This document shows positions 23,722-33,415 of a stretch of DNA of 64,000 bases, in pieces. How positions within the stretch are numbered: the first letter of the stretch is position 1; the number at the start of each line of letters is the position of its first letter. The stretch covers positions 6,296,624 through 6,360,623 of the forward strand of contig OX030970.1 of the NCBI GenBank assembly GCA_943735955.1, in the 5' to 3' direction. The DNA comes from Piscicola geometra (lineage: Eukaryota; Annelida; Clitellata; Hirudinida; Piscicolidae). The notes under the pieces are model-generated. The model made no database searches, was not told where the DNA came from, and was given only the letters and a program-made list of their open reading frames with translations. The translations under genes and the position numbers were made by a program.

Positions 23722-26700
23722 ATGCCCTTCTTCAAATCCTCGTCTGGAGACAACAAGGTGCTCACCTGCTCTGTCGAACTACTCGATGGGGTGATGCAAG
23801 ACTTTTTCATTCAGGTTTGTGTGTGTGTGTGTGCTTTTCTATTTTTTTTGTTTGGTTGGTTGTTTGTTTGTGTGCTTTTCTGTTTGTTTGTGTGTGTGTA
23901 TTTGTTTGTGAGTGAGTGAGTGGGTTAAGGAGGGGGAGGGAGGTTACTTTGAGGGATGGCCTCGACGGCTCCTCCTGATGACAACCTCAGCGAGGCGGCA
24001 AAGGAGGCGACCTGACGGAGCGAGTGTGTCGACACGTGAACACCACAGACAAGCAGTTCTTTGGATGCGCCTATTTTGTGCGGGGTGTCAAGGTGGGTGC
24101 TTGTGGGGAGGGTCGGTGGTCAAGGTGGGTGCTTGTGGGGAGGGTCGGTGGTCAAGGTGGGTGCTTGTGAGGAGGGTCGGTGGTCAAGGTGGGTGCTTGT
24201 GGGGAGGGTCGGTGGTCAAGGTGGGTGCCTGTGGGGAGGGTTGGTGGTCAAGGTGGGTGCTTGTGGGGAGGGTTGGTGGTCAAGGTGGGTGCTTGTGGGG
24301 AGGGTTGGTGGTCAAGGTGGGTGCTTGTGGGGAGGGTCAGTGGTCAAGGTGGGTGCTTGTGGGGAGGGTTGGTGGTCAAGGTGGGTGCTTGTGAGGAGGG
24401 TCGGTGGTTGAGGTGGGTGCTTGTGGGGAGGGTTGGTGGTCAAGGTGGGTGCTTGTGGGGAGGGTCGGTGGTTGAGGTGGGTGCTTGTGGAGAGGGTTGG
24501 TGGTCAAGGTGGGTGCTTGTGAGGAGGGTTGGTGGTTGAGGTGGGTGTTTGTGGGGAGGGTCGGTGGTCGAAGTGGGTGCCTGTGGGGAGGGTTGGTGGT
24601 CAAGGTGGGTGCTTGTGGGGAGGGTTGGTGGTCAAGGTGGGTGCTTGTGGGGAGGGTTGGTGGTCAAGGTGGTTGAGGTGGGTGCCTGTGGGGAGGGTCA
24701 GTGGTCAAGGTGGGTGCTTGTGGGGAGCCAATCGTTATTAATTTTCCATGTCTGTTGAAATGCTCTGTTTTTTTTTTCTTTTTGGCTTGACTCTTTTTCA
24801 TCCTGAGAACCACTTGAGAAAGACATTTGACAGATTTCTAAGTAATAGCTTTTTTAATATCTCTTTAATTTCACGCGTCTTTAATGACCTAACGGTATTT
24901 CAAAGTATGCTATACAACACACGTATTATATAGATTGACAGAGACTTACATAGATTGATATAGTTAGCACGCGAATGACCGGATTAAAACACGAAGCTAT
25001 TTTTGATTGGCTCAACTTTTCAATAACAACTTCTTCCCGCGAACTTCTTTTAGACAAAGAAACATCTAAAAAATGTCACACAAAAAAATCGAAAATAAAA
25101 TTTGGATAAAAAAATATAAAAATTCATTGGGGCCAATCAGGATTCTTTCGGGCCAATTTTGAAAAAGTGGGGCCATTGGCCCTCGGTGGCCCTCGACAGC
25201 GCGAGCCCTGCTGTAGGGAGGGTTGGTGGTCAAGGTGGGTGCCTGTGGGGAGGGTTGGTGGTCAAGGTGGGTGCCTGTGGGGAGGGTTGGTGGTCAAGGT
25301 GGGTGCTTGTAGGAAGGGTTGGTGGTCAAGGTGGGTGCTTGTGGGGAGGGTTGGTGGGTGAGGTGGGTGCCTGTTGGGAGGGTTGGTGGTCAAGGTGGGT
25401 GAGGTGGGTGCTTGTGAGGAGGGTTGGTGGTCAAGGTGGGTGCTTGTAGGGAGGGTTGGTGGTCAAGGTGGGTGCTTGTGGGGAGGGTTGGTGGTCAAGG
25501 TGGGTGCTTGTGGGGAGGGTTGGTGGTCAAGGTGGGTGCTTGTGGGGAGGGTTGGTGGTCAAGGTGGGTGCTTGTGGGGAGGGTTGGTGGTCAAGGTGGG
25601 TGCTTGTGGGGAGGGTTGGTGGTCAAGGTGGGTGCTTGTGGGGAGGGTTGGTGGTCAAGGTGGGTGCTTGTGGGGAGGGTTGGTGGTCAAGGTGGGTGCT
25701 TGTGGGGAGGGTTGGTGGGTGAGGTGGGTGCCTGTGGAGAGGGTTAGTGGTCAAGGTGGGTGCCTGTGGGGAGGGTTGGTGGTCAAGGTGGGTGCCTGTG
25801 GGGAGGGTTGGTGGTCAAGGTGGGTGCTTGTGAGGAGGGTTGGTGGTCAAGGTGGGTGCTTGTGAGGAGGGTTGGTGGTCAAGGTGGGTGCTTGTGGGGA
25901 GGGTCGGTGGTTGAGGTGGGTGCCTGTGGGGAGGGTTGGTGGTCAAGGTGGGTGCTTGTGAGGAGGGTCGGTTGTTGAGGTGGGTGCCTGTGGGGAGCGT
26001 TGGTGGTCAAGGTGGGTGCTTGTGGGGAGGGTCGGTGTCAAGGTGGGTGCTTGTGGGGAGGGTCGGTGGTGAATGAGAAAATGGCTGGGTGGGTCAGTGT
26101 AGATTTGTTGTTAAAGTTGGAGTGGGGGGTGCGGGTTGAAGTGAGATGGAAGAGAATGTTCATGCACTGAACTCTTGTGCACCACCACCACTGTACCCTG
26201 CAGTTGTGGCTGCGTGATGACAAGGCCTTGGAGAAGCAAGTGGAAGGTTAATGTGGTGGTGGTGGTGGTCGAGGTGGTGGTGGTGGTGGTCGTCGAGGTG
26301 GTCGGGGTGGTGGTGGTGGTCGAGGTGGTCGAGGTGGTGGTGGTGGAGGTCGAGGTGGTGGTCGAGGTGGTGTTGGTGGTGATGGTGGTGGTCGAGGTGG
26401 TGGTCGATGTGGTGGTCGAGGTGGTCGAGGTGGTGGTCGATGTGGTGGTCGAGGTGGTCGAGGTGGTGGTGGTGGTCGAGGTGGTCGGGGTGGTGGTGGT
26501 GGTCGAGGTGGTGGTGGTGGTCGAGGTGGTGGTGGTGGTCGAGGTGGTCGGGGTGGTGGTGGTGGTCGAGGTGGTCGAGGTGGTCGGGGTGGTGGTGGTG
26601 GTCGAGGTGGTGGTGGTGGTCGAGGTGGTGGTCGAGGTGGTGGTGGTGGTCGAGGTGGTGGTCGAGGTGGTGGTGGTGGTCGAGGTGGTGGTCGAGGTGG

Positions 26701-29700
26701 TCGAGGTGGTGGTCGAGGTAATGGTCGAGGTGGTGGTGGTGGTCGAGGTGGTGGTGGTCGAGGTGGTGGTGGTGGTTGAGGTGGTGGTCGAGGTGGTCTA
26801 GGTGGTGGTGGTGGAGGTGATGGTGGTGGAGGTGGTGGTGGAGGTGGTCGAGGTGGTGGTGGTGGTTGAGGTGGTGGTCGAGGTGGTCAAGGTGGTGGTG
26901 GTCGAGATGGTGGTCGAGGTGGTGGTCGAGGTGGTGGTCGAGGTGGTGGTGGAGGTGGTGGAGGTGGTCAAGGTGGTGGTGGTCGAGGTGGTGGTTGAGG
27001 TGGTGGTCGAGGTTGTGGTCGAGGTGGTGGTCGAGGTGGTGGTCGAGATGGTGGTCGAGGTGGTGGTCGAGGTGTTGGTGGTGGTGGTGGTCGAGGTGGT
27101 GGTCGAGGTGGTGGTCGAGGTGGTGGTCCAGGTGGTGGTCGATGTGTTGGTGGTGGTGGTGGTCGAGGTGGTGGTGGTCGAGGTGGTGGTGGTGGTGGTG
27201 GTCGAGGTGGTGGTGGTGGTGGTGGTCGAGGTGGTGGTGGTGGTCGAAGTGGTCGAGGTGGTGGTCGAGGTGGTCAAGGTGGAGGTGGTCGAGGTGGTGG
27301 TGGTCGAGGTGGTGGTGGTGGTGGTGGTCGAGGTGGTGGTGGTGGTCGAAGTGGTCGAGGTGGTGGTCGAGGTGGTCAAGGTGGAGGTGGTCGAAGTGGT
27401 GGTGGTCGAGGTGGTGGTCGAGGTGGTGGTCGAGGTGGTGGTCGAGGTGGTCGAGGTGGTGGTGGAGGTGGTGGTGGAGGTGGTGGTCGAGGTGGTGGTC
27501 GAGGTGTTGGTGGTGGTGGTGGTGGAGGTGGTGGTCGAGGTGGTGGTCGAGGTGGTGGTGGTGGAGGTGGTGGTGGTCGAGGTGGTGGTGGTCGAGGTGG
27601 TGGTCGAGGTGGTCAAGGTGGAGGTGGTCGAGGTGGTGGTGGTCGAGGTGGTCGAGGTGGTGGTGGTGGTCGAGGTGGTGGTCGAGGTGGTCGAGGTGGT
27701 GGTGGAGGTGGTGGTGGTGGTGGAGGTGGTGGTGGAGGTGGTGGTCGAGGTGGTGGTGGAGGTGGTGGTCGAGGTGGTGGTGGTCGAGGTGGTGGTCGAG
27801 GTGGTGGTGGTCGAGGTGGTGGTCGAGGTGGTGGTCGAGGTGGTGGTGGTCGAGGTGGTGGTGGTCGAGGTGGTGGTCGAGGTTGTGGTGGTGGTCGAGG
27901 TGGTGGTCGAGGTGGTGGTGGTCGAGGTGGTCGAGGTGGTCTAGGTGGTGGTGGTGGAGGTGGTCGAGGTGGTGGTGGTCGAGGTGGTCGAGTTGGTGGT
28001 GGTGGTCGAGGTGGTGGTCGAGGTGGTGGTGGTGGTCGAGGTGGTGGTCGAGGTGGTTGTGGTCGAAGTGGTGGTGGTGGTTGAGGTGGTGGTGGTGGTT
28101 GAGGTGGTGGTCAGGGTGGTCTAGGTGGTGGTGGTGGAGGTGATGGTGGTGGAGGTGGTGGTGGAGGTGGTCGAGGTGGTGGTGGAGGTGGTCGAGGTGG
28201 TGGTGGTGGTCAAGGTGGTGATCGAGGTGGTGGTCGAGGTGGTGGTCGAGGTGGTGGTGGTCGAGGTGGTGGAGGTGGTCAAGGTGGTGGTCGAGGTGGT
28301 GGTCGAGGTGGTCGAGGTGGTGGTCGAGGTGGTGGTGGTGGTCGAGGTGGTGGTGGTGGTCGAGGTGGTGGTGGTGGTCGAGGTGGTGGAGGTGGTCAAG
28401 GTGGTGGTCGAGGTGGTGGTCGAGGTGGTCGAGGTGGTGGTGGTCAAGGTGGTGGTCGAGGTGGTGGTCGAGGTGGTCGAGGTGGTCAAGGTGGAGGTGG
28501 TCGAGGTGGTGGTCGAGGTGGTGGTCGAAGTGGTCGAGGTGGTCGAGGTGGTGGTGGAGGTGGTGGTGGTGGAGGTGGTGGTGGTGGAGGTGGTGGTGGA
28601 GGTGGTGGTCGAGGTGTTGGTGGTGGTGGTGGTCGAGGTGGTGGTCGAGGTGGTTGTCGAGGTGGTGGTGGTCGAGGTGGTGGTCGAGGTGGTGGTCGAG
28701 GTGGTGGTGGTCGAGGTGGTGGTCGAGGTTGTGGTTGTGGTCGAGGTGGTGGTCGAGGTGGTGGTGGTCGAGGTGGTCGAGGTGGTGGTCGAGGTGGTGG
28801 TCGAGGTGGTCGAGGTGGTGGTGGTGGAGGTGGTCGAGGTGGTGGTGGTGGTCGAGGTGGTGGTGGTCGAGGTGGTCGAGGTGGTGGTGGTGGGGGTGGT
28901 CGAGGTGGTGGTGGTCGAGGTGGTGGTCGAGGTGGTGGTCGAGGTGGTCAAGGTGGTGGTGGTGGTCGAGGTGGTGGTCGAGGTGGTGGAGGTGGTCAAG
29001 GTGGTGGTCGAGGTGGTGGTCGAGGTGGTCGATGTGGTGGTCGAGGTGGTGGTGGTCGAGGTGGTGGTCGAGGTGGTGGTGGTGGTCGAGGTGGTGGTGG
29101 TGGTCGAGGTGGTGGTGGTGGTCGAGGTGGTGGAGGTGGTCAAGGTGGTGGTCGAGGTGGTGGTCGAGGTGGTCGAGGTGGTGGTGGTCAAGGTGGTGGT
29201 CGAGGTGGTGGTCGAGGTGGTGGTCGAGGTGGTGGTCGAAGTGGTCGAGGTGGTCAAGGTGGAGGTGGTCGAGGTGGTGGTCGAGGTGGTGGTCGAGGTG
29301 GTCGAAGTGGTGGTCGAGGTGGTGGTGGAGGTGGTGGTGGTGGAGGTGGTGGTGGTGGAGGTGGTGGTGGAGGTGGTGGTCGAGGTGTTGGTGGTGGTGG
29401 TGGTCGAGGTGGTGGTCGAGGTGGTGGTCGAGGTGGTTGTCGAGGTGGTGGTGGTCGAGGTGGTGGTCGAGGTGGTGGTCGAGGTGGTGGTGGTCGAGGT
29501 GGTGGTCGAGGTTGTGGTTGTGGTCGAGGTGGTGGTCGAGGTGGTGGTGGTCGAGGTGGTGGTGGTCGAGGTGGTCGAGGTGGTGGTCGAGGTGGTGGTC
29601 GAGGTGGTCGAGGTGGTGGTGGTGGAGGTGGTCGAGGTGGTGGTGGTGGTCGAGGTGGTGGTGGTCGAGGTGGTCGAGGTGGTGGTGGTGGGGGTGGTCG

Positions 29701-31621
29701 AGGTGGTGGTGGTCGAGGTGGTGGTCGAGGTGGTGGTCGAGGTGGTCAAGGTGGTGGTGGTGGTCGAGGTGGTGGTCGAGGTGGTCAAGGTGGTGGTGGT
29801 GGTCGAGGTGGTGGTGGTGGTCGAGGTGGTGGTGGTGGTGGTGGTCGAAGTGGTCGAGGTGGTGGTCGAGGTGGTGGTCGAGGTGGTGGTTGAGGTGGTG
29901 GTCGAGGTGGTCGAGGTGGTGGTCGAGGTGGTGGTCGAGGTGGTGGTCGAGGTGGTGGTGGTGTTAGTGGTTGTGGTGGTGGTAGTTGGATTGGTGGTGG
30001 TGGTAGTGGCTGTGATGGTGGTGGTTGGAGTGGTGGTGGTGGTTGTGGTGTTGGAAGGTGAATGTAGTTGTAGTGTGGTTGTGGTAGTGGTTGTGATGGG
30101 GGTGAAGGTAAATATGGTTGTGGTGGTGGTAGGGTTGTGATGGGGGTGAAGGTAAATATGGTTGTGGTGGTGGTAGTGGTGTCACACCATTGGGAATGCC
30201 ACTCATTAACCGTTCCACCCATAACGTCATTGCAAGAAAATGGGAACACCACACCTCGAACTACAGACTATTATTATCATTATTTTTATTATTATCATTA
30301 TTGTTATCATTATTATTGTTTTTGTTATTATTACTAATATTATTCACGAGGCACTGCACCACATGAGGCACTCCTTCACTGCACCACATGAGGCACTCCT
30401 TCACTGCAACACATGAGGCACTGCACCACATGAGGCACTCCTTCACTGCACCACATGAGGCACTCCCTCACTGCACCACATGAGGCACTCCTTCACTGCA
30501 CCACATGAGGCACTCCCTCACTGCACCTCATGAGGCACTGCCTCACTGCACCACATGAGGCACTCCATCACTGCACCACATGAGGCACTCCCTCACTGCA
30601 CCTCATGAGGCACTGCCTCATTGCACCACATGAGGCTCTCCATCACTGCACCTCATGAGGCACTCCCTCACTGCACCTCATGAGGCACTCCCTCACTGCA
30701 CCACATGAGGCACTCCATCACTGCACCACATGAGGCACTCCCTCACTGCACCTCATGAGGCACTCCATCACTGCACCACATGAGGCACTCCCTCACTGCA
30801 CCACATGAGGCACTCCCTCACTGCACCACATGAGGCACTCCCTCACTGCACCACATGAGGCACTCCATCACTGCACCACATGAGGCACTGCCTCACTGCA
30901 CCACATGAGGCACTCCATCACTGCACCACATGAGGCACTCCATCACTGCACCTCATGAGGCACTCCATCACTGCACCTCATGAGGCACTCCATCACTGCA
31001 CCTCATGAGGCACTCCATCACTGCACCTCATGAGGCACTCCCTCACTGCACCACATGAGGCACTCCATCACTGCACCTCATGAGGCACTCCCTCACTGCA
31101 CCTCATGAGGCACTCCCTCACTGCAGGAGATCTCGTGAGGCTGGTCTTTGGAGTGAAGTTCTACCCGCAGGATCCGTCTGCGTTGCACGAGGATACCAGG
31201 TGATGTTCCAGCAAGCACACTTATACACGCACACACACACACACACCACCACCACCACACACTAACACACACAATACCACACACCACACCACTAAACACC
31301 ACACACACAAACACACAAAGCACAACACACACACACCATGGCACACACACACACACAGCACTCGGCACACACTCAGGTACTTGCTCTTCCTGCAACTGCG
31401 CAACGACTTGGCGATGGGCAAGTTGCCCTGCTCCTTCGTCAGCATGGCCCTGCTCGCCTCGTTCGCCGTGCAGTCGCACCTGGGAGACTTCGACGAGCGA
31501 CTGCACGCAGGCGATGCCGAGTACTTGCGCTCCATCAACCTCTTCACGCCCTGCAACCAGACGCCCTCGCACGAGGTCCTCCAGAAGGTCTTCGAGCTGC
31601 ATAAGACACATGTGTTAGTGT

Positions 31622-31686
<65 letters not shown>

Positions 31687-32986
31687 TGTGTGTGTGTGTG
31701 TGTGTGGGTGTGTGTGTGTGTGTGGGTGTGTGTGTATGGGTGTGTGGACGTATATGTGTGTGTATGGATGTGTGTACGTGATGGCACACAGAGGCATGCA
31801 TGCAGCAGAGGCAGAAGACAACTTCGTGACTCAGGCCAGGTCGCTTGCCCTCTATGGCATCCACATGTACGACGCTCTGGTCAGTCGCACCAACTCGCAC
31901 GCACATATGCAGACACGCACGCACGCTCATACAGATACATATACATACAGACACGGGCACACATATACATACACACACAGACACGCGCACACACATACAT
32001 ACAGCAACACACAGACACATTCATACATATACATACACACACAGACACGGGCATACATATACATACACACACAGACACGGGCATACATATACATACACAC
32101 ACAGACACGGGCATACATATACATACACACACAGACACGGGCATACATATACATACACACACAGACACGGGCATACATATACATACACACACAGACACAT
32201 TCATACATATACATACACACACAGACACGGGCATACATATACATACACACACAGACACATTCATACATATACATACACACACAGACACGGGCATACATAT
32301 ACATACACACACAGACACGGGCATACATATACATACACACACAGACACGGGCATACATATACATACACACACAGGACGAGGACAAGACAGAAGTGCAGTT
32401 GGGCATCTGTGCTGCTGGCATCATGCTCTTCCTCAAGAAGCTGCGTATCGAACGGTTATCATCCATCCATCCTTTCATCCATCCATCCATCCTTTCATCC
32501 ATCCACCCATCCTTTCATCCATCCACCCATCCTTTCATCCATCCACCCATCCTTTCATCCACCCATCCTTTCATCCATCCACCCATCCTTTCATCCATCC
32601 ACCCATCCTTTCATCCATCCACCCATCCTTTCATCCATCCACCCATCCTTTCATCCATCCACCCATCCTTTCATCCATCCACCCATCCTTTCATCCATCC
32701 ACCCATCCTTTCATCCATCCACCCATCCTTTCATCCATCCACCCATCCTTTCATCCATCCACTCATCCTTTCATCCATCCACCCATCCATCCATGCACGC
32801 ATCCTTTCATCCATCCACCCATCCTTTCATCCATCCACCCATCCTTTCATCCATCCACCCATGCACGCATGCACGCATGATGGACCACATGGACGACGAC
32901 GGCAATGCAACAGACTGGTCTGGTCGAGCATTCAGAAGATCTCGTACAACAAGGCTGCATTCGTCGTCCGTCTCCTCGGCAATGCT
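23722..32986 (+). CDS. protein 4.1-superfamily FERM domain, N-terminal 263 residues (8 exons, continues beyond window)
   Basis: FERM domains tether membrane proteins to the cortical cytoskeleton. Proposed exons are 23722-23814, 23991-24092, 26204-26246, 31127-31199, 31377-31613, 31792-31879, 32375-32454 and 32914-32986; phases agree throughout and all introns are GT-AG. F1 contains [30 protein letters not shown] and KQFFGCAYF, followed by [13 protein letters not shown] and [21 protein letters not shown]2 contains [36 protein letters not shown] and the VFELHK helix, then [21 protein letters not shown]3 begins with [30 protein letters not shown] and AAFVVRLL. Spacing follows EPB41-type FERM domains almost residue for residue. 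The final F3 strands and LWKxCVEHH-like helix are absent, so the gene must continue past the trinucleotide array. The start is the first ATG, eleven residues before the F1 strand. The last donor may instead be two bases later. Confidence 0.85.
23815..23910. repeat. (GT)n-rich start of FERM intron 1
   Basis: Intron 23815-23990 opens at the donor with GTTTGTGTGTGTGTGTGTGC and stays T/G-rich through GTTTGTTTGTGTGTGTG. The remainder is G-rich unique sequence ending in the acceptor CAACCTCAG/CGAGGC. Confidence 0.85.
24093..24726. repeat. 32-bp minisatellite, first block, beginning at the FERM exon 2 donor
   Basis: The unit starts GTGGGTGCTTGTGGGGAGGG and ends with TCGGTGGTCAAG, about 20 copies. 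Exon 2 ends GGGGTGTCAAG/GTGGGTGC, so each unit boundary (GGTGGTCAAG/GTGGGT) reproduces the real 5' splice site. The unit is 32 bp and all three forward frames are stop-free. Confidence 0.93.
24727..25215. mobile_element. non-repetitive insertion splitting the 32-bp array, with a hAT-like right end
   Basis: AT-rich, unrelated DNA interrupts the minisatellite. Read on the minus strand from 25210 it begins CAGGGCTCGCGCTGTCGAGG, resembling hAT terminal repeats, followed by GGCCAATGGCC hairpin sequence. No matching left terminus is visible. The flanks TTGTGGGGAG and CTGTAGGGAG are similar, but that could be the array unit itself. It may be a truncated transposon or original intron sequence. Confidence 0.4.
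25216..26069. repeat. 32-bp minisatellite, second block
   Basis: About 27 more copies of the unit containing GTCAAG/GTGGGTGC. GTTGG predominates over GTCGG here, and a few units contain GGTGGGTGAGG. The block ends at GGTCGGTGGTGAATGAG. Confidence 0.93.
26070..26203 (+). other. unique 3' end of FERM intron 2
   Basis: 134 bp of single-copy sequence that ends with ACCACCACCACTGTACCCTGCAG, a conventional acceptor for exon 3. No other feature is seen. Confidence 0.6.
26253..29985. repeat. GGT/GGTCGAGGT array (3.7 kb) in FERM intron 3
   Basis: Trinucleotide-based array of GGT steps broken by CGAGGT, GGAGGT and occasional CAAGGT, starting six bases after the exon 3 donor (AAG/GTTAATG). The plus (transcript) strand is G-rich with closely spaced GG runs. 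Long frames of V/E, W/S/R and, on the minus strand, T/S residues are compositional. Confidence 0.93.
28125..29790. repeat. tandem segmental duplication (about 0.8 kb x 2) inside the GGT array
   Basis: The order of rare variants, including a GTGGTGGGGGTGG site near 28,885 and again near 29,685, a GTTGTGGTTGTGG site and repeated GGTCAAGG sites, recurs at an offset near 0.8 kb. An earlier related block begins near 26,805. Confidence 0.7.
29986..30345. other. degenerate GGT tail, unique patch and (ATT)n in FERM intron 3
   Basis: GGT repeats decay into TGTGGTGGTGGTAG variants, with a duplicated GATGGGGGTGAAGGTAAATA near 30,096 and 30,138. Unique DNA at about 30,180-30,265 is followed by an ATT/ATC-rich microsatellite to about 30,343. 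Confidence 0.8.
30346..31126. repeat. 25-bp minisatellite abutting the FERM exon 4 acceptor
   Basis: About 31 copies of a 25-bp unit reading CTGCACCACATGAGGCACTC plus CCTCA, with CTTCA, CATCA and CACCTCATGAGG variants. The real acceptor reads GGCACTCCCTCACTGCAG/GAGATCTCGTGAGGC, so the unit matches both sides of the junction apart from a short indel and the change of CAG to CAC. Confidence 0.93.
31214..31376. repeat. (CA)n-rich FERM intron 4
   Basis: Intron 31200-31376 is mostly CA and CCA repeats. It ends in GGCACACACTCAG/GTACTTGC. Confidence 0.88.
31614..31791. repeat. (GT)n-filled FERM intron 5
   Basis: From the donor ATGT/GTTAGTGTG the intron is a long GT repeat with GGTGTG interruptions. 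The acceptor GATGGCACACAG/AGGC has almost no polypyrimidine tract. Confidence 0.9.
31880..32374. repeat. 30-bp minisatellite filling FERM intron 6; stop-free and in frame
   Basis: The intron is 495 bp (165 codons). The last 360 bp are twelve 30-bp units that start ACACGGGCATACAT (nine) or ACACATTCATACAT (three) and each end ATACACACACAG. The real acceptor is the end of the final unit. The frame entering from exon 6 (phase 0) stays open to exon 7, reading [10 protein letters not shown] per unit. Confidence 0.92.
32455..32913. repeat. 20-bp (CATCCTTTCATCCATCCACC)n minisatellite in FERM intron 7
   Basis: About twenty units from near 32,461 to 32,875, beginning six bases after the donor AACG/GTTATC. 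A short unique stretch ends at the acceptor GCAATGCAACAG/ACTGG. Confidence 0.92.
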
Positions 32987-32988
32987 GT

Positions 32989-33245
32989 GTGTGGAGGAGG
33001 GGAGGAGGAGGAGGAGGAGGAGGGGGAGGAGGGGGAGGAGGAGGGGTGGAGGAGGAGGAGGAGGAGGGGGAGGGAGAGGAGGAGGATGAGGGGGAGAGGG
33101 AGAAGGAGGAGGGGAAGGAGGAGGGGGAGGGAGAGGTGGGAGAGGGAGAGGAGGAGGAGGAGGAGGAGGAGGAGGGGGAGGGAGAGGAGGGGGAGGGAGA
33201 GGAGGAGGAGGAGGGGGAGGAGGAGGAGGAGAGGAAGAGGGTGTG
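32989..33245. repeat. (GGA)n purine-rich tract at the start of FERM intron 8
   Basis: Near-continuous GAGGAGGAGG/GGGGAGG text starting at the exon 8 donor (GCT/GTGTGTGGAGG), with essentially no pyrimidines on the plus strand. Confidence 0.9.
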
Positions 33246-33415
33246 GAGGAAGGGGATAACGATGGTGATGTGGACTTGGGGTAGAGTTTAATTGTTATGT
33301 GGAAGAGGAGGAAGAGGAGGAGGAGAGTTGGAAGTGGTGGTGGTGAGAATCAAGGCCATCAAGGAGTCGTGCATCTCACCATTACAAACAGCATGCATGA
33401 CAGCCACTTCTCCTG
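33246..33415 (+). other. short unique island between the purine tract and the giant array
   Basis: About 170 bp of non-repetitive sequence (for example GAATCAAGGCCATCAAGGAG and CATGCATGACAGCCACTTCT). I tested it as a possible next FERM exon in all forward frames and found no match to the rest of F3, so I leave it unassigned. Confidence 0.5.

Noticed and set aside
23912..25978. Gly/Trp/Val-rich frames of the 32-bp minisatellite
   Set aside because: 32 bp times three gives a 32-aa period in every frame. The region lies between FERM exons 2 and 3.
26175..30140. Val/Glu-, Trp/Ser/Arg- and Thr/Ser-rich frames in the GGT array
   Set aside because: Stop-free trinucleotide composition on both strands, lying between two well-supported FERM exons, so intronic.
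30346..31126. CRISPR-like array
   Set aside because: The units are directly contiguous with no variable spacers, and the host is a eukaryote with spliced genes.
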